DNA of 64,000 nt from Marisediminicola sp040546025 (GTDB lineage: Bacteria; Actinomycetota; Actinomycetes; Actinomycetales; Microbacteriaceae): positions 1 to 64,000 of the forward strand of contig NZ_JBEPNA010000004.1 in assembly GCF_040546025.1 (NCBI RefSeq), written 5' to 3'. Positions 1 to 7,714 of this stretch are shown here, in pieces. The notes below the pieces were generated by a model. That model made no database searches. It saw only the letters and a program-made list of their open reading frames with translations, and was not told the origin of the DNA. Both the position numbers and the translations under genes were made by a program. Each line of letters opens with the position of its first letter. Position 1 is the first letter of the stretch.

Positions 1-206
1 GCATGGCCCAGGGCCCGGTCGGAGTGCTTCGCGATCGCCGCCGCGATCCACGCCGCGTAGGTATCCGCGGCCCGGCGCAACGAGGTGACCGAGCGCTGGG
101 CGGCGAACAGCGACACGTTGTCCAGCGCGGCGAACTCCCCCGCGGACGCCCCGAGCGCGGCGACCGTGTCGGCCGTCTCGCGGAGCGTGTTCGGGAGCTG
201 TTCCAT
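1..206 (-). CDS. DUF222 / HNH endonuclease family protein (13E12-like), N-terminal part only
   Basis: The gene runs off the left edge, so only about the first 68 residues are visible. It starts with MEQLPNTLRETADTVAALG and continues with an alanine-rich helical stretch ending near IAAAIAKHSDRALGHA, which fits the N-terminal DUF222 region of the mycobacterial REP13E12 / actinobacterial HNH nuclease family. The C-terminal HNH motif would lie outside the window. The ATG at 206 is preceded on the minus strand by a GGGAG ribosome-binding site, and a LexA-type box lies just upstream, so damage-inducible expression is likely. The family assignment rests on a short fragment. Confidence 0.6.
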   Translation of the reverse strand, partial: MEQLPNTLRETADTVAALGASAGEFAALDNVSLFAAQRSVTSLRRAADTYAAWIAAAIAKHSDRALGH

Positions 207-222
207 GCCACAATTCTCCCAC

Positions 223-240
223 TTCGAACAAACATTCGAA
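223..240. promoter_or_regulatory. Putative LexA (SOS) box upstream of the DUF222 gene
   Basis: TTCGAACAAACATTCGAA has TTCGAA arms 6 nt apart and contains TCGAAC-AAAC-ATTCGA. The actinobacterial SOS consensus is TCGAAC-N4-GTTCGA, so there is one mismatch. It lies 17-34 nt upstream of the leftward start at 206, a suitable place for a repressor. 13E12-family genes of Mycobacterium are known to include LexA-regulated members. Confidence 0.6.
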
Positions 241-283
241 AGAGGAAACGGCTGATGGGGATGAGAATCTCTCCACAGGGGCT

Positions 284-334
284 GTGCAAGAGAAGACCCT
301 GTGCAGGAGAAGAACCAGTGCAGGAGAAGAACCA
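284..334. repeat. 17-bp tandem repeat, three copies
   Basis: GTGCAGGAGAAGAACCA occurs perfectly at 301-317 and 318-334, and a copy with three mismatches lies at 284-300. The repeat is in the intergenic gap between the DUF222 gene and the transglutaminase-like gene. No function is evident; slipped-strand expansion is the simplest explanation. Confidence 0.8.
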
Positions 335-352
335 GTGAACCCCGGCGCGAAC

Positions 353-1147
353 CTACGCCAACACCACGAGCTCCCGAACATCATCCCGAGGAAGTTCATC
401 CACTACCGCGATGACCGCGAACTCCCGCAGCATCAGATCTGCCCAGTGGTTCGTGAGAAACGCCGTATCCGCGGCGTCGCGACCGGTCGAAATACGGACG
501 AGGCTCTGCCGCGGGGCCAACGCCGTCGCATCCACCACCTGCCACGTGCCATCCACCCAGGCTTCCGCCACCGCATGGAAGTCCATCGGGTCGAGCCCCG
601 GCGCGTACACGGCGACCATGCGTGCGGGGATATCCAGCGCGCGCAGCAGCGCGATCACCAAGTGGGCGTAGTCTCGGCAGACACCACGGCGGGCGAGGAG
701 GGTCTGCTCCGCGCCATCCGTCGGCAGGCTCGATCCCGGAACGTACCGCAGCTTGCTGCCGACCCATGACCCGACGGCCGCGAGCAGCTCGTGGCCGCTG
801 AGCCCCGCGAACTCGGAACGCGCCGTGGGGGTGAGGCTGTCTGACTCGCAATACCGGCTCGGACGCAGGTACACGATCGGGTCGAGCTCGCTCACCTCGA
901 GCGGTGTCGCAGCGCCGGCAACCTCCGCGCGATAGTCGATCGTCATACGCCCCCTGTCGCCGAGAAACTGGTGCAGGCGGGTGCCGTGGCGATCCGAGAT
1001 CTCCTGCGGCGTGATGCGCCGACCGTCAAGAGTGATCTCGAGCGTCTCGGCCTTCAGCTGGTTGCTCTGGGCTGCAGCGATACTCAGCACCATGTTGGTG
1101 TGGCCCGAGATGTCGAGTTCGAGATGGGCGGAGACGTTACGGAGCAT
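353..1147 (-). CDS. Transglutaminase-like (cysteine protease fold) domain protein
   Basis: 264-residue cytoplasmic protein with no signal peptide or membrane segment. The N-terminal half (about 1-110) is a beta-rich domain like those preceding bacterial transglutaminase-like domains. The core has the Cys-His-Asp triad: Cys157 in RRGVCRDYAHL, His191 in DFHAVAEAWV and Asp206 in WQVVDAT. This matches the transglutaminase-like superfamily (PF01841), whose bacterial members are mostly thought to be peptidases or amidases of unknown substrate. It ends shortly before the pdxH start on the same strand but is probably a separate unit. The triad is intact, so an active enzyme is expected; its substrate cannot be read from the sequence. 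Confidence 0.85.
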   Translation of the reverse strand: MLRNVSAHLELDISGHTNMVLSIAAAQSNQLKAETLEITLDGRRITPQEISDRHGTRLHQFLGDRGRMTIDYRAEVAGAATPLEVSELDPIVYLRPSRYCESDSLTPTARSEFAGLSGHELLAAVGSWVGSKLRYVPGSSLPTDGAEQTLLARRGVCRDYAHLVIALLRALDIPARMVAVYAPGLDPMDFHAVAEAWVDGTWQVVDATALAPRQSLVRISTGRDAADTAFLTNHWADLMLREFAVIAVVDELPRDDVRELVVLA

Positions 1148-1176
1148 TCGATAATCCTGCCACCCGGCGGGGCGGG

Positions 1177-1833
1177 TCAGGGCCAGAGGCGCTCGTGTGT
1201 CCAGCCGCTTGGCGTGCGCGTATATCGCAGCCGGATCTGGTCGTGCCCGGATGCCTGCCAGAACTCGACCGAGATCGGCTCGAGCACGTACGCGGTCCAG
1301 TCGGCGGGCACGAAGAGCGGGTCGACCGCGATCAGCTCACTCGCGGATGCGACCAGCCCCGTGACCTCCTCCGCGCCCGGCAGCGTGGTGCTCTGCTCCC
1401 CCGCGATGGCCTGCGCCCTGGCCAGTGGATGCCTCGCGAGGAAGTCCTGCTCGCTCACCGCCCGGGGCCCCGGCTCCACCGGCCCGGACACGCGCACCTG
1501 CCTACCCTGCTCGCGCCAATAGAGGGTAAGCGCCGCGCGCGGGTTTTGCGCCAGCTCCTTCCCCTTCGGCGCCGACGCGAGGCTCGCGAACCAGAACCCG
1601 TGCTCGGTGACGTCCTTCAATAGAAGGGTGCGCGCCGACGGCACCCCGCCTCGCGTTGCGGTCGACAGCGTCATGGCGTTGAGCTGCGACACTCCAGCAT
1701 CCACCGCCGAGGCGGTCCACTCGAGAAAGAGGGCGATGGGGTCGTCGGGCGCGGCAACCGTGTCGAAGTCCGGCAATTCGGCCTTCGGGGGGCGGATGCT
1801 GCGGAGCAGGTCACGGAAGGAGATGTCGCTCAT
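1177..1833 (-). CDS. pdxH: Pyridoxamine 5'-phosphate oxidase
   Basis: 218 residues, the usual length for PdxH. The enzyme uses FMN and oxygen to convert pyridoxamine- or pyridoxine-phosphate to pyridoxal 5'-phosphate in the cytoplasm. Typical features are the FMN-binding stretch PSARTLLLKD (about 65-74), the block LTLYWREQGRQVRVSG (about 102-117), the central FLARHPLARAQAIA segment and the C-terminal WTHERLWP, equivalent to the family's W-x-x-x-R-L-x-P ending. It lies 29 bp upstream of the transglutaminase-like gene and opposite a tRNA. The ATG is well placed and no key residue is missing. Confidence 0.92.
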   Translation of the reverse strand: MSDISFRDLLRSIRPPKAELPDFDTVAAPDDPIALFLEWTASAVDAGVSQLNAMTLSTATRGGVPSARTLLLKDVTEHGFWFASLASAPKGKELAQNPRAALTLYWREQGRQVRVSGPVEPGPRAVSEQDFLARHPLARAQAIAGEQSTTLPGAEEVTGLVASASELIAVDPLFVPADWTAYVLEPISVEFWQASGHDQIRLRYTRTPSGWTHERLWP

Positions 1834-1907
1834 TCCCCCAGCCTAGGCAGACTTGCCTGTGGGGTCGGAAGCACCCGCCGCGCCCTGATAACCTTGAGCA
1901 CACCCTG

Positions 1908-1979
1908 GCCCCCATAGCTCAGGGGATAGAGCACTGCCCTCCGGAGGCAGGGGCGGCAGTTCGAATCTGCCTGGGGGCA
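1908..1979 (+). tRNA. tRNA-Arg (anticodon CCG)
   Basis: A full cloverleaf can be folded by eye: acceptor GCCCCCA / TGGGGGC, D arm GCTC...GAGC, anticodon stem CTGCC / GGCAG with loop CTCCGGA (anticodon CCG, reading CGG), a 4-nt variable loop and T arm GGCAG-TTCGAAT-CTGCC. The discriminator base is A. CCA is not encoded, because the next bases are CGT. The 3' end borders a gene-poor stretch, and tRNA 3' ends are common integration sites, but no integrase is visible here. Confidence 0.95.
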
Positions 1980-2521
1980 CGTTTGTCGCGTGACACGACA
2001 GTTCGGACTTTCGCCATCTAGCTCGGACAAACAGGCTCGTCAGAGCATTCCCTGGCGTCGCACTTTGGCCAGTCCGCGGCTTCCCGACGTGTTGGCTCGA
2101 ACTGGAATTTCACCTCAGCCGCTGAAGTGGGCCCTCACGTTGGTTCTCTGACAAGACTCGTCTCGAGCGAATCGAGAGTGAATGCCGATTCGCATGTCAA
2201 ATATGAGTCCTTCTGCGACCGGACCGTGCGGTGCACGCGCAGAACGTCACGCAAGCGAGGGCGCCTGCTGCCCGCCAGATCAACGCGGGAGTGTCCGAGC
2301 TCCAGGACTGCTGTCGGTTTCGTTGACTCCTTGACGTGCCCCAGTCCCCTTCGGCGCAGACCGTCCGGAACTGTCGTCACGTTCGCGGCGCGACCAATGA
2401 TCCAAGGGCGCGTGTGGCGCGATCGGGGAGGGTTGGCCGACTTGAAGGGCGTAACCGCGCTGGCGAGTAGCTGGTTCCGGCGGCTCGGCCGCTTGCGAGG
2501 CGTCGTGACTACGGTAGTGGT
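1980..2521. other. Gene-poor stretch after tRNA-Arg
   Basis: About 540 bp between the tRNA and the histidine phosphatase. The open frames here give low-complexity, arginine-rich translations with no recognisable domain and no good ribosome-binding site. The first 200 bases are visibly more A/T-rich than the flanks. It could be the scar of an element once integrated at the tRNA, or simply a long leader region. I see no repeat of the tRNA 3' end within it. Confidence 0.5.
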
Positions 2522-3178
2522 GTGCCCACAAACGATCTGCTGCCCGAACCCCCCGCTCTCGACAACCCGTCGGGGAAGCTGGTTTTGCTACGCCACGGGG
2601 AGACAGAGTGGTCGAAGGAAGGCCGACACACGGGACTCACGGATGTTCCGCTCACTGCCCGAGGTGAGGAACTTGCCCGCGGGGCAGGTCGCTTGGTTGC
2701 CGGCTACGATTTTTCGCTCGTCCTGACCTCGCCACTGCAGCGCGCGCAGCGAACCGCCGAACTAGCGGGCCTGCATGCCGAGGTCGATCCGCTCCTCGTC
2801 GAATGGGACTACGGCGGATACGAGGGGCGTACCTCACGCGACATTCGCAGCGAACTCGGCTACAACTGGAGCGCTTTCACCCACGGCGTGATTCGTGGGG
2901 GGACGCCCGGTGAGACAGTGGAGGAGGTCGCCGCACGCGCCTCGCGCGTGCTCACGAGAGTGCTGCCGGCAATGGCGGAGGGAGATGTCGCCCTAGTCGC
3001 GCACGGCCACTTTCTGCGCATCCTGACAGCCGTGTACCTGCAAATGGCCCCACGTTTCGGGGCCCAGATCACCCTGGATGCTGGATCGGTGTCGGTGCTG
3101 AGCTCCTACCGCGAGCAGCCGGCCATCCTGTCCTGGAACTACGGACCCGAGCTGCCCATGGTTCCCTCAGAGTCCTGA
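2522..3178 (+). CDS. Histidine phosphatase family protein (phosphoglycerate mutase-like)
   Basis: 218 residues beginning with GTG. The catalytic motif is LLRHGETEW (Arg24, His25), followed by SPLQRAQRTAE (Arg74), the acid region EWDYGGYEG (Glu94) and the second histidine in VAHGHFLRIL (His161). These are the hallmarks of the branch 1 histidine phosphatase superfamily, which forms a phosphohistidine intermediate. The EWDYG block and overall length suit broad-specificity acid phosphatases or sugar-phosphate phosphatases better than glycolytic dPGM. It stands alone, with gene-poor DNA on both sides. The exact substrate is not readable. Confidence 0.85.
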   Translation: MPTNDLLPEPPALDNPSGKLVLLRHGETEWSKEGRHTGLTDVPLTARGEELARGAGRLVAGYDFSLVLTSPLQRAQRTAELAGLHAEVDPLLVEWDYGGYEGRTSRDIRSELGYNWSAFTHGVIRGGTPGETVEEVAARASRVLTRVLPAMAEGDVALVAHGHFLRILTAVYLQMAPRFGAQITLDAGSVSVLSSYREQPAILSWNYGPELPMVPSES

Positions 3179-3833
3179 GCGCTTCGTGAGCGATCGCGGA
3201 TGCTGGCAACCGGCACGCGACGGTCGATGTCTCAGAACGTTCCACTTGCGGTCATGGCGTGACGACGAGGAATGAGAATTCGGCCGTGCGCCTGACTGGC
3301 CACAAAGTGAATTGTCGGAACGGCCATGAGATTCGCGGGATCTACGCGAGTAGCCTGACGGGCCTCGATGCGACGCATCAACAAGGTCGCCGCTGCACTC
3401 CTCGACAAGTTCGACCCTGAAGAGCCATGCGGAAAAGCGGACGTCCTCTTCCTCTGGCTTCTCCCATGCCGATCCGCTTGCGGATCTGATTGCGAAACAT
3501 GGAGGCGTCCGGGCGCACGACCGGCTATCGCGCCGGCATCCCTGTTCAATTGACCTCCGAGCGCCGTCAAGTCTGTGCAGGGTCCACGCTCGTCGCTTGC
3601 TCCGGGCTCTGACAGCTGTCGAAGGAGTTCCCCATGGGATGGTCGTCCTCGTTACTCCACAACGGCACGAGTGCCATGTTCGAGAACGCGAGAACCTTCA
3701 CGGACCTGCAGGTCGAAACCGGCCCTCGGTTTCGACCTCGGCGCACGGTCCAGTGCCGTCCGGTTGATCGTGCGCTTGACGGAGTGGGGCACGTCGGCGC
3801 TGAAAACACTCGATCACCGGTCGTGCACAGTAC
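3179..3833. other. Gene-poor stretch with a possible decayed small gene
   Basis: About 655 bp between two convergent genes. No frame in the first 450 bases gives a convincing protein. From 3634 there is an ATG behind a clear GAAGGAG site, described separately. Base composition is patchier than in the flanking genes, which fits degraded or transferred DNA. Confidence 0.45.
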
Positions 3834-3888
3834 TTATCGCAGGAATTTCACGAGCACGGGGGCGAGCGCCACGGGTGCGACGTTGTGA
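3634..3888 (+). CDS. Small open frame with good ribosome-binding site, possibly frameshifted remnant
   Basis: The ATG at 3634 follows GAAGGAG at a normal spacing. The frame reads MGWSSSLLHNGTSAMFENAR and then FTDLQVETG, after which it turns arginine-rich. In the next frame the DNA from about 3720 reads GFDLGARSSAVRLIVRLTEW, which looks more protein-like. A single frameshift near 3720 would join the two into a plausible protein of about 75-90 residues. I do not recognise the product. It runs into the 3' end of the opposing hydrolase gene. It may be a real small gene, a broken one or chance. Confidence 0.25.
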   Translation: MGWSSSLLHNGTSAMFENARTFTDLQVETGPRFRPRRTVQCRPVDRALDGVGHVGAENTRSPVVHSTYRRNFTSTGASATGATL

Positions 3889-4586
3889 CCTTGTCCCTCC
3901 ACGGTGATTCGCGTGCCATCCGCCGCCGCCGACTCGATCGCGCGTGCGGCATTCGCGGCCCACGACGGACTGGATCCGCCATCCATTACCAGGAGCGGAA
4001 CCCGGATGCCTGCGAGGCGGCCCACCGGCACAATGCCGTCGCCCGAGAGCGCGAGGTCATGCGGCAAAGTTTCGGCGAGCTGCACCATTGACGGCCACCA
4101 CGGCGACCGGGCTAAGCCGTCTGGGTCTTCGGCGCCAGTGCCTCTCATGAAGTTGAGCGCCGCAAGCGAGAGGTCGCCAGCGTCGAGTGCCGACTGGACT
4201 CCCGCCATCGCGGCGAGGTTGTCGGGAGCGTAGGGCGGCTCGTAGACGGCGATCTTGGACATCGCGGCGCCGCCCATTGAGGCCTCAAGGGTCAGGATGG
4301 CGCCGGACGAGTGACCGTAAGCAAACACCGATCCACCCGCCGCCTCGATGACCGCTGCCAGGTCATCCGTCTCGCGCTCAACGGAGTACGGAAGGGTGTT
4401 GCCGCTGTCACCGCGCCCGCGGCGGTCCCAGGTGTAGACCGTGAAATGCGGGGCGAGCAGGCCGATGAGTTCGCCCGGCGAATGGCGCGTGTTGAACGCT
4501 CCGCCAGTGATGACGAGCGACGGGCCCGTTCCCGCGACGTCATACGCGGTAGACGTTCCGTCGGCGGATTTCACGAGCTCAGGCAC
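3834..4586 (-). CDS. Alpha/beta hydrolase
   Basis: 250-residue soluble protein. It has the oxyanion-side strand SLVITGG (about 23-29), the conserved YTWDRRGRGDSG block (51-62) and the nucleophile elbow GHSSG with Ser93. A probable acid lies in VPLLVMDGG and the catalytic His in EGQGHNVAP near the C terminus. All are typical of the alpha/beta hydrolase fold (PF00561/PF12697). No cap-domain feature allows a substrate call. It is divergent from ltrA, with an inverted repeat between the two. ATG start at 4586. Confidence 0.88.
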   Translation of the reverse strand: MPELVKSADGTSTAYDVAGTGPSLVITGGAFNTRHSPGELIGLLAPHFTVYTWDRRGRGDSGNTLPYSVERETDDLAAVIEAAGGSVFAYGHSSGAILTLEASMGGAAMSKIAVYEPPYAPDNLAAMAGVQSALDAGDLSLAALNFMRGTGAEDPDGLARSPWWPSMVQLAETLPHDLALSGDGIVPVGRLAGIRVPLLVMDGGSSPSWAANAARAIESAAADGTRITVEGQGHNVAPVALAPVLVKFLR

Positions 4587-4646
4587 GACGCCATCAAACC
4601 AGCTACCTGAAAATCGTGACCTCGCTTGACTCTCTTTGAGAAACGA

Positions 4647-4662
4647 CGTGACTCAGGTCACG
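4647..4662. promoter_or_regulatory. Inverted repeat between hydrolase and ltrA (possible operator)
   Basis: CGTGAC-TCAG-GTCACG is a perfect 6-bp inverted repeat with a 4-nt centre, located in the divergent gap between the hydrolase start (4586) and the ltrA start (4789). No candidate regulator gene is adjacent. Its position suits an operator, but the binding protein is unknown. Confidence 0.35.
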
Positions 4663-4788
4663 ATCGAGATCCGTCAGAGCTCGTCGCGTTCGAGATGCGA
4701 TAATTGGGGCCGCGGAGCTCAACGCCGCGTAACCCGTGTACACGAACCGGGGGGGCAAGGACAGTACCGTCGCCCGTCAGGAGAGTCC

Positions 4789-6024
4789 ATGACCGAGCAC
4801 ATCCCCGTCGCCCGACTCTTTCGCTCGCGCGCTGCTGGCAGCGAAAAGGTCGCGTTCATCGAGTTGTTCTTCGACCTCGTCTTCGTCTTCGCCGTCACCC
4901 AGCTCTCCCATTACGTGATCGAACACTTGACGCTCATTGGGGTGTTCGAAGGCCTTCTGATGCTCATGGCGGTGTGGTGGGTCTGGATCTACACGACGTG
5001 GGTCACGAACTGGATGAATCCCGAAGTGGGGCCGGTGCGATGGATGCTCATTATGCTGATGCTCGTCGGCCTCGTGCTGAGTACCTCGATCCCCGACGCG
5101 TTCGGCGACCGTAGCCTGCAGTTCGCGCTCGCCTACATCCTGATGCAAGTGGGTCGCACGGTCTTCGTCATCGTCAGCTTCCGGCGCGTGGGCGATCCCG
5201 AGGGGGCGCTGAACCTCGCGAGAATCGCGATCTGGTTCATCTACTCGGCGCCGTTCTGGATCGCCGGGGCGATTCTCGGCGGCGACCTGCAGCTTGCGCT
5301 CTGGGCTGCGGCGCTCGGCATCGAGCTTTTCGCCCCGGCCGTGCGCTACTGGGTGCCACTCATCAGGGCCACCCCCATCGAGAGCTGGCAAGTGCTTGGC
5401 GGGCACATGGCCGAACGTGCGGGACTGTTCATAATCCTCGCCCTCGGCGAGTCGATCATTGTCACCGGAACCCTGTTCAGCCGCAACGAGATCACGCCAT
5501 CGTCGGTGCTTGCACTCCTCGCCGCGTTCGTCGGCACGATCCTCTTCTGGTTGCTCTACTTCAGTCATGGCGCTGAACACGGCCACCGGTTCATCAGCAG
5601 TTCCCAGCAGACCGGTCGAATCGCCCGGCTGACCTACACCTACCTCCACATGCTCCTCGTGGGCGGGGTCGTGCTCGTCGCGGTCGGCGATGACCTTGTG
5701 CTCGCGCATCCCGATGACCCGCTCGACACGACGACGGCCGCGATCGTCGTGGCCGCCGCCGCACTGTACCTGCTCGGCAATCTGCTCTTCAAGCGCTCGA
5801 TCGGGAGACCATGGCTGCGCTCGCACCTCATGGGCATGGCCGCACTCACGGCGCTGTTCCTCGCCTGGCCCGCGATCCCGGGAATCACCCCCCTCGCGAT
5901 CACGTGGATCGTGAATGGCGTCGTGGCCCTGATCGTCGTCATCGACGAGTACGTCTGGCCCGTGAACGACGACGACGACGATGATGAGCCTGCTCAGGAG
6001 GCGGCACACGCCGTCGAGAACTGA
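4789..6024 (+). CDS. Low temperature requirement protein A (LtrA) family membrane protein
   Basis: 411 residues from the ATG at 4789, chosen because CAGGAG lies just upstream; the open frame extends further 5' but with non-coding character. The N terminus carries the LtrA signature FIELFFDLVFVFAVTQL, followed by many hydrophobic segments with charged pairs such as HMAERAGLFIILALGESIIV, so it is a polytopic membrane protein (PF06772). LtrA was named for Listeria growth at low temperature; its biochemical activity is unknown. The tail ends in an Asp-rich run (DDDDDDEPAQE). A possible small gene overlaps its 3' end. Confidence 0.9.
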   Translation: MTEHIPVARLFRSRAAGSEKVAFIELFFDLVFVFAVTQLSHYVIEHLTLIGVFEGLLMLMAVWWVWIYTTWVTNWMNPEVGPVRWMLIMLMLVGLVLSTSIPDAFGDRSLQFALAYILMQVGRTVFVIVSFRRVGDPEGALNLARIAIWFIYSAPFWIAGAILGGDLQLALWAAALGIELFAPAVRYWVPLIRATPIESWQVLGGHMAERAGLFIILALGESIIVTGTLFSRNEITPSSVLALLAAFVGTILFWLLYFSHGAEHGHRFISSSQQTGRIARLTYTYLHMLLVGGVVLVAVGDDLVLAHPDDPLDTTTAAIVVAAAALYLLGNLLFKRSIGRPWLRSHLMGMAALTALFLAWPAIPGITPLAITWIVNGVVALIVVIDEYVWPVNDDDDDDEPAQEAAHAVEN

Positions 6025-6139
6025 TCTGGTCGAGATCACGGCGACAGACGGCACCGTGACCGGCGTTAACGTCGACGCTGGCGACGACACGGTCCTGGCT
6101 CAGGACACCGACAGCGACACCGAGACGAACGACGAGTAG
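5981..6139 (+). CDS. Possible 52-aa acidic small protein overlapping the ltrA 3' end
   Basis: Read in the +1 frame, an ATG at 5981 inside ltrA opens MMSLLRRRHTPSRTDLVEIT and continues with a Thr/Val/Asp-rich sequence ending in DTDSDTETNDE, then TAG at 6139. The composition is protein-like, with alternating hydrophobic residues and an acidic tail, and the last 115 bases lie beyond ltrA. There is no clear ribosome-binding site (the ATG sits in the GAC repeat). It may be translationally coupled, the shifted tail of a longer ltrA, or chance. Confidence 0.25.
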   Translation: MMSLLRRRHTPSRTDLVEITATDGTVTGVNVDAGDDTVLAQDTDSDTETNDE

Positions 6140-6422
6140 GCCGTTGTCGACAGTCTCGTTCGGCGCCGTCTGACGTGCTGGCGTCTCCGGTCGCTGGATG
6201 CGACTGGAAAGTCGGCAGGATCATTACGACGCCCCGCTCCTGCTCGGCGACCTCATTTACGTGGACGGCGACGCCGCGCAGGTCCAAGCCCGAGCCGCCA
6301 CTCCGTTCACCCTGACGCCAATATTTCCGAGCGGCGCGACAGGCCTGTGGCGGTGGCTGCCGGCTTTTCGACCGCCCCAATCTGATGGTGGACAAGGCTC
6401 CACCGCGTACTCCAAGAGGGTG
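6140..6422. other. Intergenic, no supported gene
   Basis: Between the ltrA region and the DUF4395-like gene. The open frames on both strands show no recognisable domain or ribosome-binding site. Composition shifts toward A/T here and stays so into the next gene, marking the left border of a probable transferred island. Confidence 0.4.
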
Positions 6423-6923
6423 TTACCTCGCCGCTGAATGGCGGAAAAATAGTCTGTAAATCCACGACCCGAGGCACCAATGGGTCGTGGTGAGGATTGT
6501 CCCTCCGACAGCGACCGCTCCGCCGAGAATGATTCCCAACGTTGATACCCCGTAGTGAAAAGACAAGGCCGAGCCCGCAATCAGCACCGTGGACAGCAAG
6601 TATGAAAATCGCCGTGGTGTCGGCGTGGGCGGAAGCACTGGCCCATGAAATAGGTGTCGAAGGCCCAAATTGTAAACCAGATCAAGAATCATTCCGCGGG
6701 GGAACAGTGCTCCGCTGAGAGGAACGATTGCTCCAATTCCAAGGAACGTGGGCGACTGCAACGTCAATCCGACAACGATTAAGACGGTTCCGACTCCCGG
6801 CGAGAACCGTAGGGGCCACGCATAGCACGACTTGGCATCGTCATTCAGATTCCCAAATCCTTGCTTATCCAGATTGTTCTTCGTGAGATCACTGAGCGCT
6901 GCCATTCTGCTTTCCTGAGTCAC
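6423..6923 (-). CDS. DUF4395-like small membrane protein
   Basis: 166 residues with four likely membrane segments (about 42-60, 64-82, 108-126, 130-150). The order resembles DUF4395: a short hydrophilic N terminus, DPRF-like start replaced by AWPLRFSPG, a charged loop NLGLRHLFHGPVLPPTPTPRRF, and a C-terminal Cys-containing segment THWCLGSWIYRLFF. DUF4395 proteins are often linked to thioredoxin or redox functions, but nothing here proves a role. The second family cysteine is not present. Codon use is less GC-rich than in neighbours, suggesting transfer. Start could be 6923 or the internal ATG at 6905. Confidence 0.5.
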   Translation of the reverse strand: MTQESRMAALSDLTKNNLDKQGFGNLNDDAKSCYAWPLRFSPGVGTVLIVVGLTLQSPTFLGIGAIVPLSGALFPRGMILDLVYNLGLRHLFHGPVLPPTPTPRRFSYLLSTVLIAGSALSFHYGVSTLGIILGGAVAVGGTILTTTHWCLGSWIYRLFFRHSAAR

Positions 6924-7185
6924 CCCGGGTGCCTGGGGAGCAAGTTGATGGTGTCAGCCCGCTCGTTCGACGGGGTCGGTGCGAGTTTAGTCGAGACGCT
7001 CGAGCTCAATGAGTAGAGGAGTCGACGGCCCCATTTGATCACCCCCGACGTCGCCTAAACGCACGTACCGACATTCTGCGCCGTGAAATGGGCGCCAGGC
7101 TCAAGGTCGCGGCTGTCGCACCAGCCGCCTTGCCGGGAGAGTTCCCACCCTGGTGGCGTACGATCGTGCAAGCAAACAAGGGCGG

Positions 7186-7623
7186 ATGAACAGCGAAATG
7201 TTTCGGGTTATGGCAGGTGCACCACGGCAGCACACCATCGTCACCGCGATGATCGTCGTTGCGGCCGTGCTGTTCGGAATCCTCGCTATGCACACGATGA
7301 TCAATTCAGCTGCTGCCCCGGCGGCCCATTCATCGGTTGCGACCGCGCACTCCGCTTCCGAAAACGGGGCGGCAGCGGCATCCGGGGTTCACGACTCGCA
7401 GGCTGAAGCGGCCTGCTCGGCCAGTTGCATGCCGGATTGGATGCTCGTCGGAATGGCGTGTGCGATCGGTGTTTTTGCCGTCCTCGTCGCGCTCCTGCGT
7501 CACAGGCTCGATCTGCGGCGCCTGATGTTTTTACCGCTGGTGCGTGTCGTCCGCATCGCCACTACTCGCGTCTCGTTGCCATGGACGCCATCACTGGAAG
7601 TCCTCTCGATCAGTCGAGTCTGA
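7186..7623 (+). CDS. DUF6153-like small membrane protein
   Basis: About 145 residues from the ATG at 7186; a GTG at 7153 in the same frame would add 11 residues, and neither start has a strong ribosome-binding site. There is an N-terminal membrane segment (TIVTAMIVVAAVLFGILAMH), an Ala/Ser/His-rich external linker with two Cys (ACSASC), a second membrane segment (LVGMACAIGVFAVLVALL) and a basic cytoplasmic tail. This layout matches DUF6153 proteins, which occur beside DUF305 and copper genes in actinobacteria. It leads the DUF305 / F510_1955 / lgt set. A metal-related role is inference from context. Confidence 0.6.
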   Translation: MNSEMFRVMAGAPRQHTIVTAMIVVAAVLFGILAMHTMINSAAAPAAHSSVATAHSASENGAAAASGVHDSQAEAACSASCMPDWMLVGMACAIGVFAVLVALLRHRLDLRRLMFLPLVRVVRIATTRVSLPWTPSLEVLSISRV

Positions 7624-7714
7624 TGTATCAGTCGCACCCGCTCCCGGGCGCGATAGAGCGCCGTCTCTGCGGTACCCCCAATACATCCATTTCTACTGAT
7701 TGGCACGATCACAC

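Noticed and set aside
4777..6090. Long leftward open frame antisense to ltrA
   Set aside because: Its translation is highly charged Asp/Glu/His/Arg-rich sequence typical of the complement of GC-rich coding DNA, and ltrA matches a known family.
6198..6437. Small rightward frame before the DUF4395-like gene
   Set aside because: It lacks a ribosome-binding site, has no recognised domain and runs into the opposing gene.
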